Shown here in pieces: positions 1 to 12,100 of a stretch of DNA of 64,000 nt. Every line of letters starts with the position of its first letter. The stretch's first letter is position 1. Source of the stretch: Heliopora coerulea (taxonomy: Eukaryota; Cnidaria; Anthozoa; Scleralcyonacea; Helioporidae). Position numbers and translations under genes: made by a program. The notes under the pieces are model-generated. The model was not told the DNA's origin. It did not search any database and saw only the letters and a program-made list of their open reading frames with translations. The DNA is taken from positions 1,183,001-1,247,000 of the forward strand of contig JASJOG010000015.1 of NCBI GenBank assembly GCA_030142905.1, written 5' to 3'.

Positions 1-141
1 CTGACATCCTCTTCTTGTTCTGGTTTCGCACGAAAATCACGTAATAAGCCAAGAATGCGCCGAGAGCAACAAAACAAACGGCTATAACTATGACTATAAT
101 AAGCTTCGTTGAAGACGTCCTTCTCTCTACGGGAGGTTTTT
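1..141 (-). CDS. Gene A transmembrane exon (partial)
   Basis: After the acceptor TTTTCAG the exon reads EKPPVERRTSSTK, then a hydrophobic run of about 25 residues beginning LIIVIVIAVCFVALG, then the basic stop-transfer segment RNQNKKR. This is a single-pass type I anchor following the D3 Ig domain. It begins in phase 1, matching the D3 donor 615 bases upstream. The sequence differs from the transmembrane exon of gene B2, and gene B1 has no counterpart. The exon runs to the window edge. Confidence 0.8.
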
Positions 142-3100
142 CTGAAAAGATGTGTACATGCAAAAGTCATGACTGATGTCGACATTATATTAAATGGACT
201 TAAGCGACAGGCGTCCATGAGTCAAGGAATGCAGTTGGGAGAACTGGTAAACCATGGACAGTTTAAGTAAAAGGCGCATTTGAATTTTGGACGGCGTATT
301 TATGGAATGTTTCCTTTACGCTCAGCACGACACGGTTTTGATTAGAGTTGTAATTAGGGCTAATTTTAGGGCTATGGTTGGTGTTAGGGTTAGCTGAGGT
401 GAAATCATGGTCAAACCGAACTAACTTGACAGTTACTGTGTAATATAGTTAAGATATTATCTTCTCAATTTTGCTCTCGTATTTTACTCGTATTTTTGGT
501 ACCAATTAAGAGGATTCTTTTCGGAATTTGTTTTTAACTTATCCTCAGTAAAGATGTCGCTAGAAATTGGATAATTCAAGTTGTATTTAGTAAATTTATA
601 ATTAATTTTAAGAGTAATGTTATTGACCCTTCAACTGGCCTTTATCGGGAAGGTTTCCACTTGACAAGTAAAATCGTCCGGCGTTTGACAAAGTAAAATA
701 TAATAAGTAGCAGAATGGCAATAGCGCTACATAAAGTGTTATATTAAACAACATACCAGAGGTTTGTTTTCTTTTTAACACGTGTAAATAAAAGGTTTTA
801 TAATCGTATCCCATGTTATTCCCGGCCATACATGTGTATTCCCTCTGGTCTGCAGACGAGACGTTTGGCAGAAACAATTTCACTCCATGCCACTTGTTCT
901 TTTTTGAAGGAAAAACATACTCGTGCTCTTTGAGTTTTGGTTTTAGCACTGTCATGTTTTGCTTCTCTCTGTCAAATATTAGCCACTGGAAATGAGGAGA
1001 ACCATCACTGATCCCATTGCATGTTACTGTCACGTTTTCGCCCTCATATGCCGTTACATTTTTAATTTCTTGCAAAATTGGCTTTGAAATGAGTCGTTCT
1101 ACAGGAAAAAAAGATTAATATACAGTGTTAGTAATGTGTCAGTTGAGGTCAATTTGAAGTAGTCAATAATTCATATTCTAATTACTAATGTAAAAAATGT
1201 TACCGCAAGTGGATTAACCCTAATATCACTACTCATCCCATGATAAGTTTATCGAAATTCCATAATAACCAACAATCTTTTTCCCCTTGCCAGGCCACAA
1301 CTGACTTGATCTGTCAAGATAGCTATCTATCTCTAATGCTGGCTCAGTGGTATTACTTCATGTTCAATTTAATTTAAAAACTTAAAACAAAAGCAATACC
1401 TACTCTCCATTACGGTTTGTAGTCAGAAAGTTTTCGATTAACGAACCTAGTTCTGCATTTTTATTTGTTGTTAAATCCTGTGAAAAATTATCGCATCAAA
1501 AAAGAGGCCCCGCTGTACAGAAAAAGAGTATGACTGCCGGATCACTTGACACCCAATCACCTTGCTTAATTGCGCCTTTATTTTATAATAGCAATAATAA
1601 TGTACATGAAAAAATTTATCGATTCTACTTGGCTAAGAGCAGTGCAATTTCAACGTAACAACGACAACGACATCAACAACAGCAATGAGTAACAACAATA
1701 ACAGCAATCATAACAATAACAGTAACAAAAACAACAGCAACAGCAATAACAACAATAACAATGCCAATGACAATAACAATAACAACAGCAGCAATTACAA
1801 TAACAACAGCAACAACAACAACAACGACAGCAACAACAACCACAACAATAACAACAACGACAACGGCAACAACAGCAACAACAACAATAACAACAACGAC
1901 AACAACAACAATAACAACAACAACGACAACGACAACAAAAATAACAATAACAACAGCAGCTATTACAACAAGTGCAACAACAAGTAGAAGAATTTAACCA
2001 CCGCAATAGTTACCTGTTACATCAAGTGTGTACGTTTTGTTGATATATCCCCACTTGTTGGATACGTTACAGGTGTATATGCCGCTGTCCGTTGGAATAA
2101 GCGATTTTATCACTATGTTGTATTGGTACGGTGAGATTGTTGACGATTCCCCTTTTATTCTCCTCAAAATCTTGCCATTCTTGTACCAAATAACCTTAGG
2201 GGTAGGATTGCCTTCCGCATTGCATATCATTCTCTCAGAATTTCCAGTAGGGACAACCAGAAGCTCTCTGTTCATTTTCTCTGGGTTGGTAAACTTTGGC
2301 TTTCTTTCTGAAAACACACGAACATCAAACTATTTAAGTTCACGCAGTCACTACTCCTTTTTCCTTTTGACAAGCTAGAAAATAAACTATTAATTAAAAT
2401 CATGAAAAGCACAATGACTGCGTTATCTGTCAAAGATATTGACAAACTGTTAAACGTTCTGGTAATCCAGACCTATATGTAAATTTTCCATTCTAGGAAC
2501 AAAAGTGTCCTGAGACATTGTCTCAAAACTTGGCTATGTTGTATCTACTGGACCCTGTCCAGGTTTACGGTGTTTTAGACAGCCTCATATCCCTGTAAAG
2601 TATCATTTATGTAAGACATCTAGACTGAAGCAAGTTGAATTGATTGGAGAAACATTCTGTTGTTTTTGTTTTGTTTTTTTTTTGCAACTAAATACTTTTT
2701 AATCATTTTCCAAACAATCTACTTTCGACAGCGTTTTCGAATATCTTAAAACCAACATATTTCAGCAAATATGCCAGCCAATTCCCAGAGCTCTATCCCG
2801 GTCAAAAGTGATTGGTACTGGAACAGCCGTCGCGTCTCACAACGACAAAAGACTTTCGTTTGAAACAGAAATATTTTCTATTTTAAGTTTGGCCACTTTC
2901 CTACCCCTTTTGGCAATTTATACGTCGTCCAACACTGCCTAGTCACCATTCTGCTTAAATACTTTTTGCCATTTATCAACGGCCATTTCCACGATGTCCA
3001 TGGGTAAATCTAAGCCATACAGTTACAAACTTGCGTGACCATATGTCATGATCATAGTGTGACTGACTTGAAGGAGCTACCAAGGAATGAATTAGCGTCT

Positions 3101-4418
3101 GACGCATATCTCACAAGTCAGACGCTATTTTACTGTTGACTCGGTTGACTTAATGTTAAATTTCTTAAAAATAAATTTCGCCAGTTGGGTTGGCAAAGTG
3201 GTAATGTAAAGAAGGGTTTATTCGTTGATTTACAATCGGCAAATAGTGAATAGAACAAGGATAGTCAACAAAATTGACGGATTTGTGATACTAAATGGTG
3301 AATTGCCACTAACATTCAATATGATGCAACTCTCTCCGCTCTTTCTGTGGTTCCATGCCCGCGCATTTATACCGCTGACAAAAAAATTAAAATTCAAAAT
3401 GACGGAAACTGGTTAGTAGACAGATATTTACAATCAGTTGGATGCGGATGTTTCCAGGTCTTCTGAATTTCGAGCGATAATGAATTAGTGAATTTTAAAC
3501 AGACAATATAGCTCAGGAGTGTCAAACTCGTACATTTTAATAGATAAACCACGTATATTGAAATTTGAAACATCAGTCATCAGGTGTACTTTTAAGTAGA
3601 AAATTTGTTGAACATTTTTAATATTTGATGCAATTACAAAAACAATAGGCTACGGATTCAATCTGAAGACGTTAAATTTACAGAGAGTTCTTTAATCTGT
3701 CATTTCTTCAACGGGTTCTTTTTAATTCTTTTTGTAAATGTGCAATGGGACATTTTTTTAGGCGGATAGTTTAATGAAGGTATAGAAGTATATTTATATT
3801 TGAATATTTTATATATCTACTGTAGACTGCATTATCGTTCATTTACCTTCATTTGTCCTATTGACAGATAGTGGATCGACTGGAAAAAAAAAGAGAAAAA
3901 AAATTGAATTATTGTTGAATGATGTTCGAAGAAATTTGAACATGTTCAAACTTTTGTTCAACATGCGTTCAACATTGCTACTCATCTTGCCGACCGTGGA
4001 ATATGTATGTGTTTGGCCGTCCCTGACTTCAACATCTTTCAACATCGTCCAAAAATGTTGAAAGCGTTTGACCGGGGTTTAAACAATAGCACTAGTAACA
4101 GTAGCAGTTACTGTAGTAAGGAGCAGCACCTACCAGTGACGTATAAATGCATTGTATGTGAAATTCTTCCTGCCTTGTTTGATGCAAAACAAGTGTAATC
4201 ACCAGCATCCGACAGCTTCACGTTTCTGATTTTCAAGTAACGAAATTGTTTGTAACGGAATTTCTTTTTTGTAGTATCTAGAACTTGATGGTCATGCTTT
4301 TGCCACCAATATTGTGTGTCCTTGGGAGCTACCACTTGACATATTAACTTTATCTCTTTCTCGCCGACAAACGCAGAGTGATTTGCGTAAGTACGTTTGA
4401 ACCGCGGAGGGTTAAGAT
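1..4418 (-). CDS. Gene A: FGFR-like receptor ectodomain plus transmembrane exon (partial)
   Basis: Five exons are visible on the minus strand, all joined in phase 1: D1 4418-4134, 33-nt linker 3879-3847, D2 2307-2014, D3 1098-757 and a transmembrane exon 141-1 cut by the window edge. Each has an AG acceptor and a GT donor. D2 carries the FGFR-like run TNPEKMNREL...NPTPKVIWYKNGK and D3 carries KPILQ...SDGSPHFQW, both matching the known layout of FGFR Ig2 and Ig3. D1 sits where FGFR Ig1 does. The protein should be a type I membrane receptor binding FGF-type ligands outside the cell (inference). Its kinase or other cytoplasmic part would lie before position 1 and is not seen. I found no signal-peptide exon upstream of D1, so the 5' end is unknown; the gene may be complete with a distant first exon, or 5'-truncated. 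Reading frames of all exons are open. Confidence 0.8.
757..1098 (-). CDS. Gene A, Ig domain D3 exon
   Basis: This 342-nt phase 1-1 exon encodes one Ig domain. The first cysteine is in VTVTCNG, the core tryptophan in HFQWL and the second cysteine in EYTCMAG. It resembles FGFR Ig3, which with Ig2 forms the FGF-binding surface in known receptors. The protein differs from the gene B1 D3 exon (31559-31900) at only two residues (SKKN/SKNN and NNMG/NNVG). Several N-glycosylation sequons are present (NVT, NMT, NVS). Confidence 0.85.
1655..1985 (+). repeat. Imperfect AAC/AAT trinucleotide repeat
   Basis: About 330 bases are built from AAC, AAT, AGC and GAC triplets, in the D2-D3 intron of gene A. The inverted copy at 30545-31005 is about 130 bases longer, so the tract changed length after the duplication. 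Long asparagine-, threonine- or cysteine-rich frames through it are artefacts of the repeat. Confidence 0.95.
2014..2307 (-). CDS. Gene A, Ig domain D2 exon
   Basis: This 294-nt phase 1-1 exon encodes an Ig domain closely patterned on FGFR Ig2, the FGF- and heparin-binding domain: TNPEKMNREL, GNPTPKVIWYKNGK and DSGIYTCNVSN. The cysteine pair and tryptophan are intact. It differs from the gene B1 copy (30230-30523) at 11 of 98 residues, far more than D3 does. A long imperfect AAC/AAT repeat lies about 30 bases beyond its donor, inside the next intron. Confidence 0.85.
3847..3879 (-). CDS. Gene A, 33-nt linker microexon between D1 and D2
   Basis: A polypyrimidine tract and CAG acceptor precede exactly 33 nt, followed by the donor GTAAAT. 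In phase 1 it reads VDPLSVNRTNE, which contains an NRT glycosylation sequon. It lies between D1 and D2, where vertebrate FGFRs carry the acid-box linker, but it is not acidic. Two related 33-nt sequences occur on the plus strand (28668-28700 and 32228-32260), which argues that it is a real, duplicated exon. It could be optional, since skipping it keeps the frame. Confidence 0.65.
4134..4418 (-). CDS. Gene A, Ig domain D1 exon
   Basis: This 285-nt phase 1-1 exon begins DLNPPRFKRTYANHS and holds an Ig domain with cysteines in IKLICQVV and DYTCFAS and tryptophans in QYWWQKHD. In the FGFR layout this is Ig1, which in known receptors is autoinhibitory. It differs from the B1 copy by about seven residues. 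It is the most upstream exon of gene A that I can support. Confidence 0.85.
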
Positions 4419-7078
4419 CTACGAAAGAGAAAGGAATAATTAATTGGTAGGATGGTGAATCAACTTAAACGACAAAAAGAGAGAGCACGAGAGTGTATTT
4501 GGATTTCTCGGAACACAGCAGAATACAGAGGTAAGTCATAAGAATCAAGTAAGTCATAAGTCTTAACACCACTACGAAAGATAATTTAAACCTAATTTTA
4601 CGTCAATTTTCGCCTAAAATACCAGTTTGTTTAAAAATCAATGTAAAACATTTGAGAGAATCGAAAGGTAAAATCAGTTGGTATGCATAAACAGTTCCCC
4701 ATTTTCAATTTTTAAACTAGATTAACTGATATTATTTATCGATTGCAATTTGCTACCACCTCGTTACGTGACCACTTTTAATTTTTGAGAGAATGATTGA
4801 TTTAGACATTTGATGCGAGAACGTTTCACAATGCGATTGGAAAGCTCGGCCACAGCTCGCTTTTGCCGCACACTATTTTAGTTTTCTGATATCACAGCGA
4901 AACATTCCAACTCGTGCTTCGCGTATGACTTATGCGTTTGGCTTTCCATTTTTTATCACTGTTTTTGCGGGGGTTTTTTGCATTGTCTCAATTTCCCATT
5001 TGAAACAAAAAACGAATCAAAAACATTGCATGAAACGATGTCGATTTGCGAGTATCTTTTAATCGCTACGTACGCCATATGAGTAAGATGTCGTGCTTAA
5101 ACAGAACAACTGTCAAGCAGACATTACAACCTCAAGTGATAAACCAGACGGATTTTCAAATTTCCACTGCCTCGACGCTAAACGTGAGAGAAATTGTTCT
5201 CGCATTCGGGCGCTTGCACTTCATCGCATTAAAACTGATCCAATCTACGTATGACATTCACCTTTTCTGTATTCATTGGAATTGAATACTGGAATCGGGG
5301 CAACAAAATGCGAATCCGATATTATTTCATCAGTTTTTATAATTTCACATCTGATTCGTGTTTACGACGTCATGGGCTCGGCTGTTGAAATTCGCTGGAC
5401 TGTATCTGAGAGCATCCGGAATTCTAAGTTTTGAAATTTCCGGCGGATTCACGAACCGACCTGAAGATTTCGTCTGTTAAGTCTTTCTAAGCAAACTCTT
5501 AATATGTTTTAGGCCATTCTGATTGACCAATTCAAAACAAAATTCATATTCTCCACACGCATTTCTTGGCAATTTTAATTCTGTGCAACTAAATTTGTGG
5601 TATGGACTGAAAATCATGCACATTTCTGGAAAAAAGCCGTTTAGTTGAACTTGTTTTGTTGGTGTGAAGGGTGTGTAAAGACACGTAGGTTCTCCTGAGT
5701 GCCATTTATGGTGGCAACAAGTCCAACGCGATTCTGCCTAGTTCGTTGAATTCATCGTGGATACCACATATGAGCAGTAACACTTGATATCAAGTTACCC
5801 CAGTCCCATTCTCTTCAACTAAACCTGCTGGAATTAAAGTCGGGTATTTTGGTAGGTCAGACTCCGAGGCACCGATGGTGAAGTGTTAAATTAGCGACGG
5901 CCTGGAGAATTTTACTGCTCTTCGGAGCTTCTTGACAGCATGAGGGATATGTCAGTAAGTACGTTGCGGACGTTTATTTCCGAGGACAAACATTACACAA
6001 ACTCATTTAAGCTGAAGGCTTTCAAATCTTCTGACCGGCAATGACTCATGTATGATTAGCATGTAACCAGGGCCGAAGTCATTACTGAGGCATCAAAAAT
6101 TGGGTTTCTTTCTATGACACACAGGTGTATTATAAAGGTTCATCACAATTATCAAACTATCAGAGTAAGCGATTAAACAATCTCTGTTGCTCACTATTTT
6201 GTTCTTATATGGTCACTTTTGCTCATTTCTGACTGAGGGGAAAAAAATGGTAAACTTCAGTGAAAGGAACGTTGGCATAATTTCTTATTTCTTGGCTAGC
6301 CTTGCATGAACGGCCGCTACCGTTCTTCATCACAAACCTCACACATCCTTCATCTGTGTCATTGCATTCATTCCATCATCATTTTCTGGCATTCAGTACT
6401 CCTGTTCTTAAGTTAGGTTAGGATTCGCGTCAGGAGAAAGGAATATTTGTAAGCTCCTCTCGAAACATGAATAAGCTACCCTTTCTTTTGATGTCATGTG
6501 GGATACATCTCACACCAAGTGCTTCTGTCACTTTTTAGTCCCCATATACCACATCCTTACAATGTTTTACACTTTGGCCCGATTGTTTCAAAGTCTCCCA
6601 CGGTACATATCTGTTTTAGGATCTAAAAGCAACGAAACGACTTGTTCATCGCCAAGTAACAGCATCTAAAACAACCGATAATTGCGTGTGACATCGCCTT
6701 TTTTCATAATTGAGGAGAGGCCGTAAAAACCCAACGTTAAGATATCATTGAGGTTTGAAGTCTAAATCATGCCAGCTACAATCTTCGCGGCCCGATGAAC
6801 TTATTTGTCAGTCTACATCTCGTAATGTATTAGAAATCTCTTGTGACCGCGGCGCTACTCAGTTATTCAGTAAAAGCTTTACCAAAAGCTTATACTTGCG
6901 TCCACTTCTTGGGAACGGTTGAGAAATTACTTTGTTTCCGGATATTCTATACTGTAATCCTATCCATCAGGAAATCTTGCTGCAGACTTGTTTTTTGAGT
7001 AACAGAAAATCGCGGAAACCATTACCTGGGCCGAGTAAAAGCTATTTGAGAACAATGTCATTAAGGTCACACACGCTG

Positions 7079-7250
7079 GTCATTACCGCAATATGGAGCT
7101 TAAATGTTTTTAAAACGTTTGAAAGTTGCCAACAACAAAATAGTTGTAAACTATTTGGTCGCATCCGCTGATAGTTACGGCAATACAGAGCTTAAATGTT
7201 TTTCAAATGTTGGAAATTGCCAACAACAAAACGATCGTTAACTAAGTCGC
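7079..7250. repeat. Two-copy tandem repeat of about 85-90 bases
   Basis: Two adjacent units share the order GAGCTTAAATGTTTTT, then TTGCCAACAACAAAA, then a short variable tail. The first spans about 7079-7163 and the second about 7171-7250. No coding sense is evident. Confidence 0.75.
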
Positions 7251-9059
7251 CAGGGAGGTATTAATTTCGCGAAACAGTGTTCCTGGCCGTTCTGTCACAA
7301 CCAACAATAGTTTTTAGTCGCTATAAACTAAATCTTGGTTTCTATACAGGCTTATAAGTCGACGACTAAGGTACGGCAGGTCGGTGGCTTTTTGGAAGCG
7401 ATTATTAAAAACCACGCTTAGTCTAACTCGTGCAAGTCAACTTCCCGGCCTACATTCAAGGACTTTGCTATCCTCGGTGACGACAAGACAAGATGTTTCC
7501 ATATATCAGCCCAGCTTTGCGTGATACACAGTCTCAGTTGTTTATAAAAAAGTTTTGTTATTGAAAATCAATTGTTGTATATCACTGAGCAATCTATTTC
7601 CATGATAGCGTTTTCTGACCACCTTCACAGAAATGCTTTCTGGGTCTTCAATTGCAGAGATGTTGAAATTTTGTCAGTTTTCTTCCAACTCCATGGAAAG
7701 GACAACGATATTAATCATAAAGAATATTTCCTGAAGGATAGCTTTGAAAGAGATAGTTACCTTGTCACATCAGGGTCGCCGATTCAAGCAACCCCCTTTG
7801 TTTCAGAACTTCTAGAATTATGGTTTACCCTTGGATGAAAACTTTTTGAATTTATGTTGGTTTGCATCTTCACGCGAGTCAAAAACGATGCAAACCCGAA
7901 TCTTTTTTTCCATATTGTAAACGTAGACGCCAATGATTCAATGTGTTTACGTTCCATTCCTCTGGTAAGTTACTTAAACCAGACTTTGTGTGGCCCCATA
8001 AAGATACAATGACTTGCAGATGTCGGCCATTTTTTACACCAACTTCAACGCGAAATTCTGAGTGTTAAATAGTCTTATAACGTGCACGAGGTATTCGAAG
8101 GACCATTACTGAATTAGTCACCCACCCTTGGGGTTGTTTGTCTTAATACGAGTCGCTGTGTCTACATGATCTATTTTTGTACCGAGATTGGCGTTTTGCA
8201 TACAATAGGCTATGTAATTGAAATCAGAGGAATAGGTTTTTTATTTTGTTAACTTGTCGTAGGTTGTAGATAGAGACTTTATTCCTGAACGGAAACTGAA
8301 TGTCGACCCAATGAAAGTTTGTTCTGTAGCTTGCAAGATGAAAATTTAACTGTTATCTTGACATATCAAGAACATTCTCGAAACAATGCTGTTTGGTGTG
8401 ATCTCCAAATGAGGATGACCAAACAATGGATATTAAGAAAGTTGTCATAACAAAGGCATGTTATTGTTCATTAACTGCTCACGTAACCTCGGAAAAAAGA
8501 CGCCGAGTCATCTTGCAATTTGTTTTGGTCATGAAACACTTCGCAACTCGGAAAAATAATGTGACTTTTTATATTAAATAAGCTGAAGTTGTAGTGATTT
8601 CATACTTAACATTCATGTAAACAATCAGAGAAAAAAATGATTCTTTCAAAAGATCACACTATACGGCATTAAGTGCAACACTTGCGGAATTCGCTTCTCA
8701 AAAGCAAAGGACTGCAAACTCGCGCAGATCCAAATTGTAAAACTTTATTATTGGTTATTGTGCGAACTTACACCGTGATAAAGGCACCAAAGTCCTAAGC
8801 TTTACTAAGATGACTCTTCACGACAACGTAGCCAGGCAAATGTGTCACAAAAGGTTCATGCGTGTTGTATTGAAATACGTGCTACACTCATTGTTCAGTG
8901 AGCTTTTCTAACGTTCAAGCTAACTCTCAGGAACAAGGTTGATAGGATTGGATCACCGAGTACCGTGGATTTTTTCAAACGGTCATTGTCGAGGGTAAAG
9001 GTGTCTATCATTCAAGGCCTCAAGAAACTATGTAATGTAAGGTACACTGGTGGCTAGGT

Positions 9060-9120
9060 TATATGGACGATAGCCAAGCAGTAAAGGCCGATAGCCAAGC
9101 AGTTAAGGCCGATACCCAAG
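9060..9120. repeat. Short tandem repeat, unit about 22 bases
   Basis: The core GATAGCCAAGCAGTTAAGGCC appears nearly intact twice in a row, followed by a decayed third start (GATACCCAAGG). Confidence 0.75.
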
Positions 9121-12100
9121 GTGTTACGTGGATTGCCAGTTGTATAGGGAAATGACCACTCTTGCTTAATAAACTTATGTAGCGATTTCGCCGGGAAAAA
9201 TGCTTCTTCCGAGAGATAAACGAAAGTATCAAGCAAGCGATGTGATTTGAGAGCGTTGAGAGAATCTAGGATGTGTCAAGACGTGACTAGATGTGTTGAA
9301 AATGAAAATCACAGATTGCGAACATGCGGCACTTTATTTTATGGCTATTGCACAGGAAAAGAAAAGTCTATTCTTCTAGGTGACAAACGAAGAAGCAACA
9401 ACTGTGCGTTCTTGATTACGACTTGTGAAAAAAAATTCTCACACCTTACCGAGATGCCACGTCCATTTGAGACAGCTTCAAAAAATTATCTCTGATTGTA
9501 TTAAGTTCAGTCACGCAGTGTTTTCGAATAAAAAAAGATGATTTTGAGGATTTTCCGAGAATGTTCTCAATCCTGAGTTTTAACGTTGAAAACTCAACAG
9601 CTTTTAAAACTACGGTCATATTCACCAATCATAGTGGCCTATTTATTTTGCAGTGGTGTTGCATGATGAAGCAGTGACCAGGTAACAGTCGCCGATTCAT
9701 GTCATTAATCTTCGTACCAATGGTGTTGCCGACAAAATTGGGCTCCTAGCTACAAGCGTTGACGGTCCTCGGCCCATGTTGACTCCCAGTTGTTTTAAAT
9801 CATTATATTCCCTCCCCATAGTTTGTATTCCATTGATATGGAAATGAAGCGACACAAGCTTATCTTTTTTGGGTTAGCTTTCTTGTGCAAAACTTTCAAA
9901 CGTGAACCATCGTTTTTGTTCATCAGAATGATGGTTGTGACAAGATTTACGATTTGTATGATACACCTGCCAAATTTAGCGACCTGTGCGTAAGCCTTGT
10001 AAGATATTGATCCCTTTTAAAAAATTACTGCACTTCGGGTAATGGTAAAATGGGCATAGCGGGATGTGTCACACTCACTGGATTTATCACGCAACACCAT
10101 TTTGGCACAAATGTGCCACAAAATTTAGTAAGTCTAACCATTGCTTAACAAACATTGCTTAGTGCGAAACCTCGAAAGATTATTGTTTAAGATGAAAAAA
10201 GCCCAACAAACATTTCGCTACTTTTTCGTTAACCGGATGTGGAGTCTCCCATCACTTTATTATCATATTTAGGATAAGAGTTTAAGATTAATTTTGGGTT
10301 AGCGTGAGGGTTTAATATGGTGTAATATTTTGTCTAGGCCCGGTACACAAACGAAAATGACCAGCCTCAAATTGTAACTGCATCGTATTCTGTGTCCAGC
10401 ATGCACAGTAGCTACCGGGTTGTAGTTTTCCTGCGTAAAACAAAGGATGGAATGAAGGCGAAGTGTTTATTAGGATGGGCTTCTAGTATGAGTAGACGAC
10501 TGCCAATGCTGATCGAGATGAGGTTAAATTTTTTTAAAAGTAAATATTTTAACCGACAGGAAAGCCTGATCACAATGATATTGTACGTCTTTTTGAAATG
10601 CTAGTGATTGCAATAGCGAAAGAGTTTTCTATGAGGAAATTGGTCGGATTGTTTTGTTACCGAATCAAATTTCGTCTGACGTCTTGGTAAAATTTGTCGC
10701 CGTTTGTCGAGCTCTTGAATAATTCATTGCTTTGCAATCAAAGTATTTATTGAATATGGAGAAGGGGCCTGAACAACGAAGCGTCGTTCATTGGTCGACT
10801 TTTGAAACTATGCAATAAGACCGAAAGCTGTGCGCCTATGTTATATCCCCATGAAGCTATGATCACACCTTTGTAGCAGTTGCGTCTCTCAAGGTTTGAA
10901 TGACAGTTCTTCCTTGACATTTTGGTATCTTTTAATCTCAGGAAAATGGTTTATATTCCAGTAGTTTGATATCCTGTACAATAGCGGCAACAGTGCTATG
11001 GTCAATATTGGGTATACAGCACCTTTTTGTAATTTTTTTTTTTCATGACTTGATAACTATTGACGACCTTGCTTGATCTTCAAAGACCTCAAACACTTTT
11101 TCTTCCAGAACCCTGTCAGATCGCGAAACAATGGCGCATACCACTTAACTTTTGAAGCCGTGTCATTAAGATGTAAATACCTGCTGAAGTGAAAGGCGTT
11201 ACCAAAAAATAGGCTGCTCGCGAAGGCCGGAAACAGTCGAAAGCGCACGGAAAGGTGTGCACAGGATCATCAGGTCCGATTTCACTCCATCATTGATGCT
11301 TTTTTCCGGCCTTTGTGATTTAAGCTTCCTGATATGAAGAGTTTGAAAACTCAATTAGAAATATATGTTTTGAATGTTGGCCAGCTGTATCCGAAAACTC
11401 TTTCCAAGTTTCTGGAAAGTGCCTTGCAACCGACTAAGTTTGCAATTTAATACGGGAACGTATAGAGCTGTGAAACGAGATGTGAGAGAAAATGTTATGG
11501 TCAAGTTGATATTTAGGTCATACTTATATTTGTGCTCTCTCTTGACGCATCTCTACTTGAACTCCTTGATATCCAAGAAAACTGTTTGTATTCAAATTTT
11601 AGGGACGCTATCCGCCACTATCTTGAATAAAAATGAGTAACCACGAAAGTTAGTCGAAATGTAAAATGATAGCGTTCCAACCTTGACTGATACTGTTGTT
11701 TTGATATTTTATCAAAGTACTCAAAAGTATTCCGTGATTCATGACACACGAGATATCACGCTAAGGGAAACGTACTGGAAGACTGTCCACGGTAAATTAC
11801 GTATCCACTTCGTGAATTACGTCTCACCCACTTGAAAAGAGTTCTGACAACCAATATCCGAGGGATTTGTTTGTTTTTTTCGACACGCACTCCCTATTCA
11901 TGACCCTGGACTGGCCTTGTTAGGTCTCAAGATTCCCTACTGCCTTGAAGTATGACCTTTCGTCAAATCGACTGCATATCGAGCGTTGACTGTTTACTAG
12001 GGATTAACTCTAACACTTCGGATTTACATTTTCAATCTGAACTTGATAGTCAATACTCGAAGTAAGACATGGTTGAGGGATTAAGTACTACAACAGCCGA

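Larger units (their letters stand above)
741..4859 (-). repeat. Inverted segmental duplication, left arm
   Basis: The minus strand here matches the plus strand of 27694-31916 along exons and introns alike. Matching landmarks are the sequence GAGCTGTGGCCGAGCTTTCC at the outer end, the D1, linker, D2 and D3 exons, the AAC/GTT microsatellite and the GTATGTTGTT donor region of D3. Arms are about 4.1 and 4.2 kb with a spacer of about 22.8 kb. Differences are mostly single bases plus a longer microsatellite in the right arm. Confidence 0.9.

Noticed and set aside
1650..2006. Cysteine- or asparagine-rich open frames
   Set aside because: They are translations of the AAC/AAT microsatellite; the same applies to 30531-31006.
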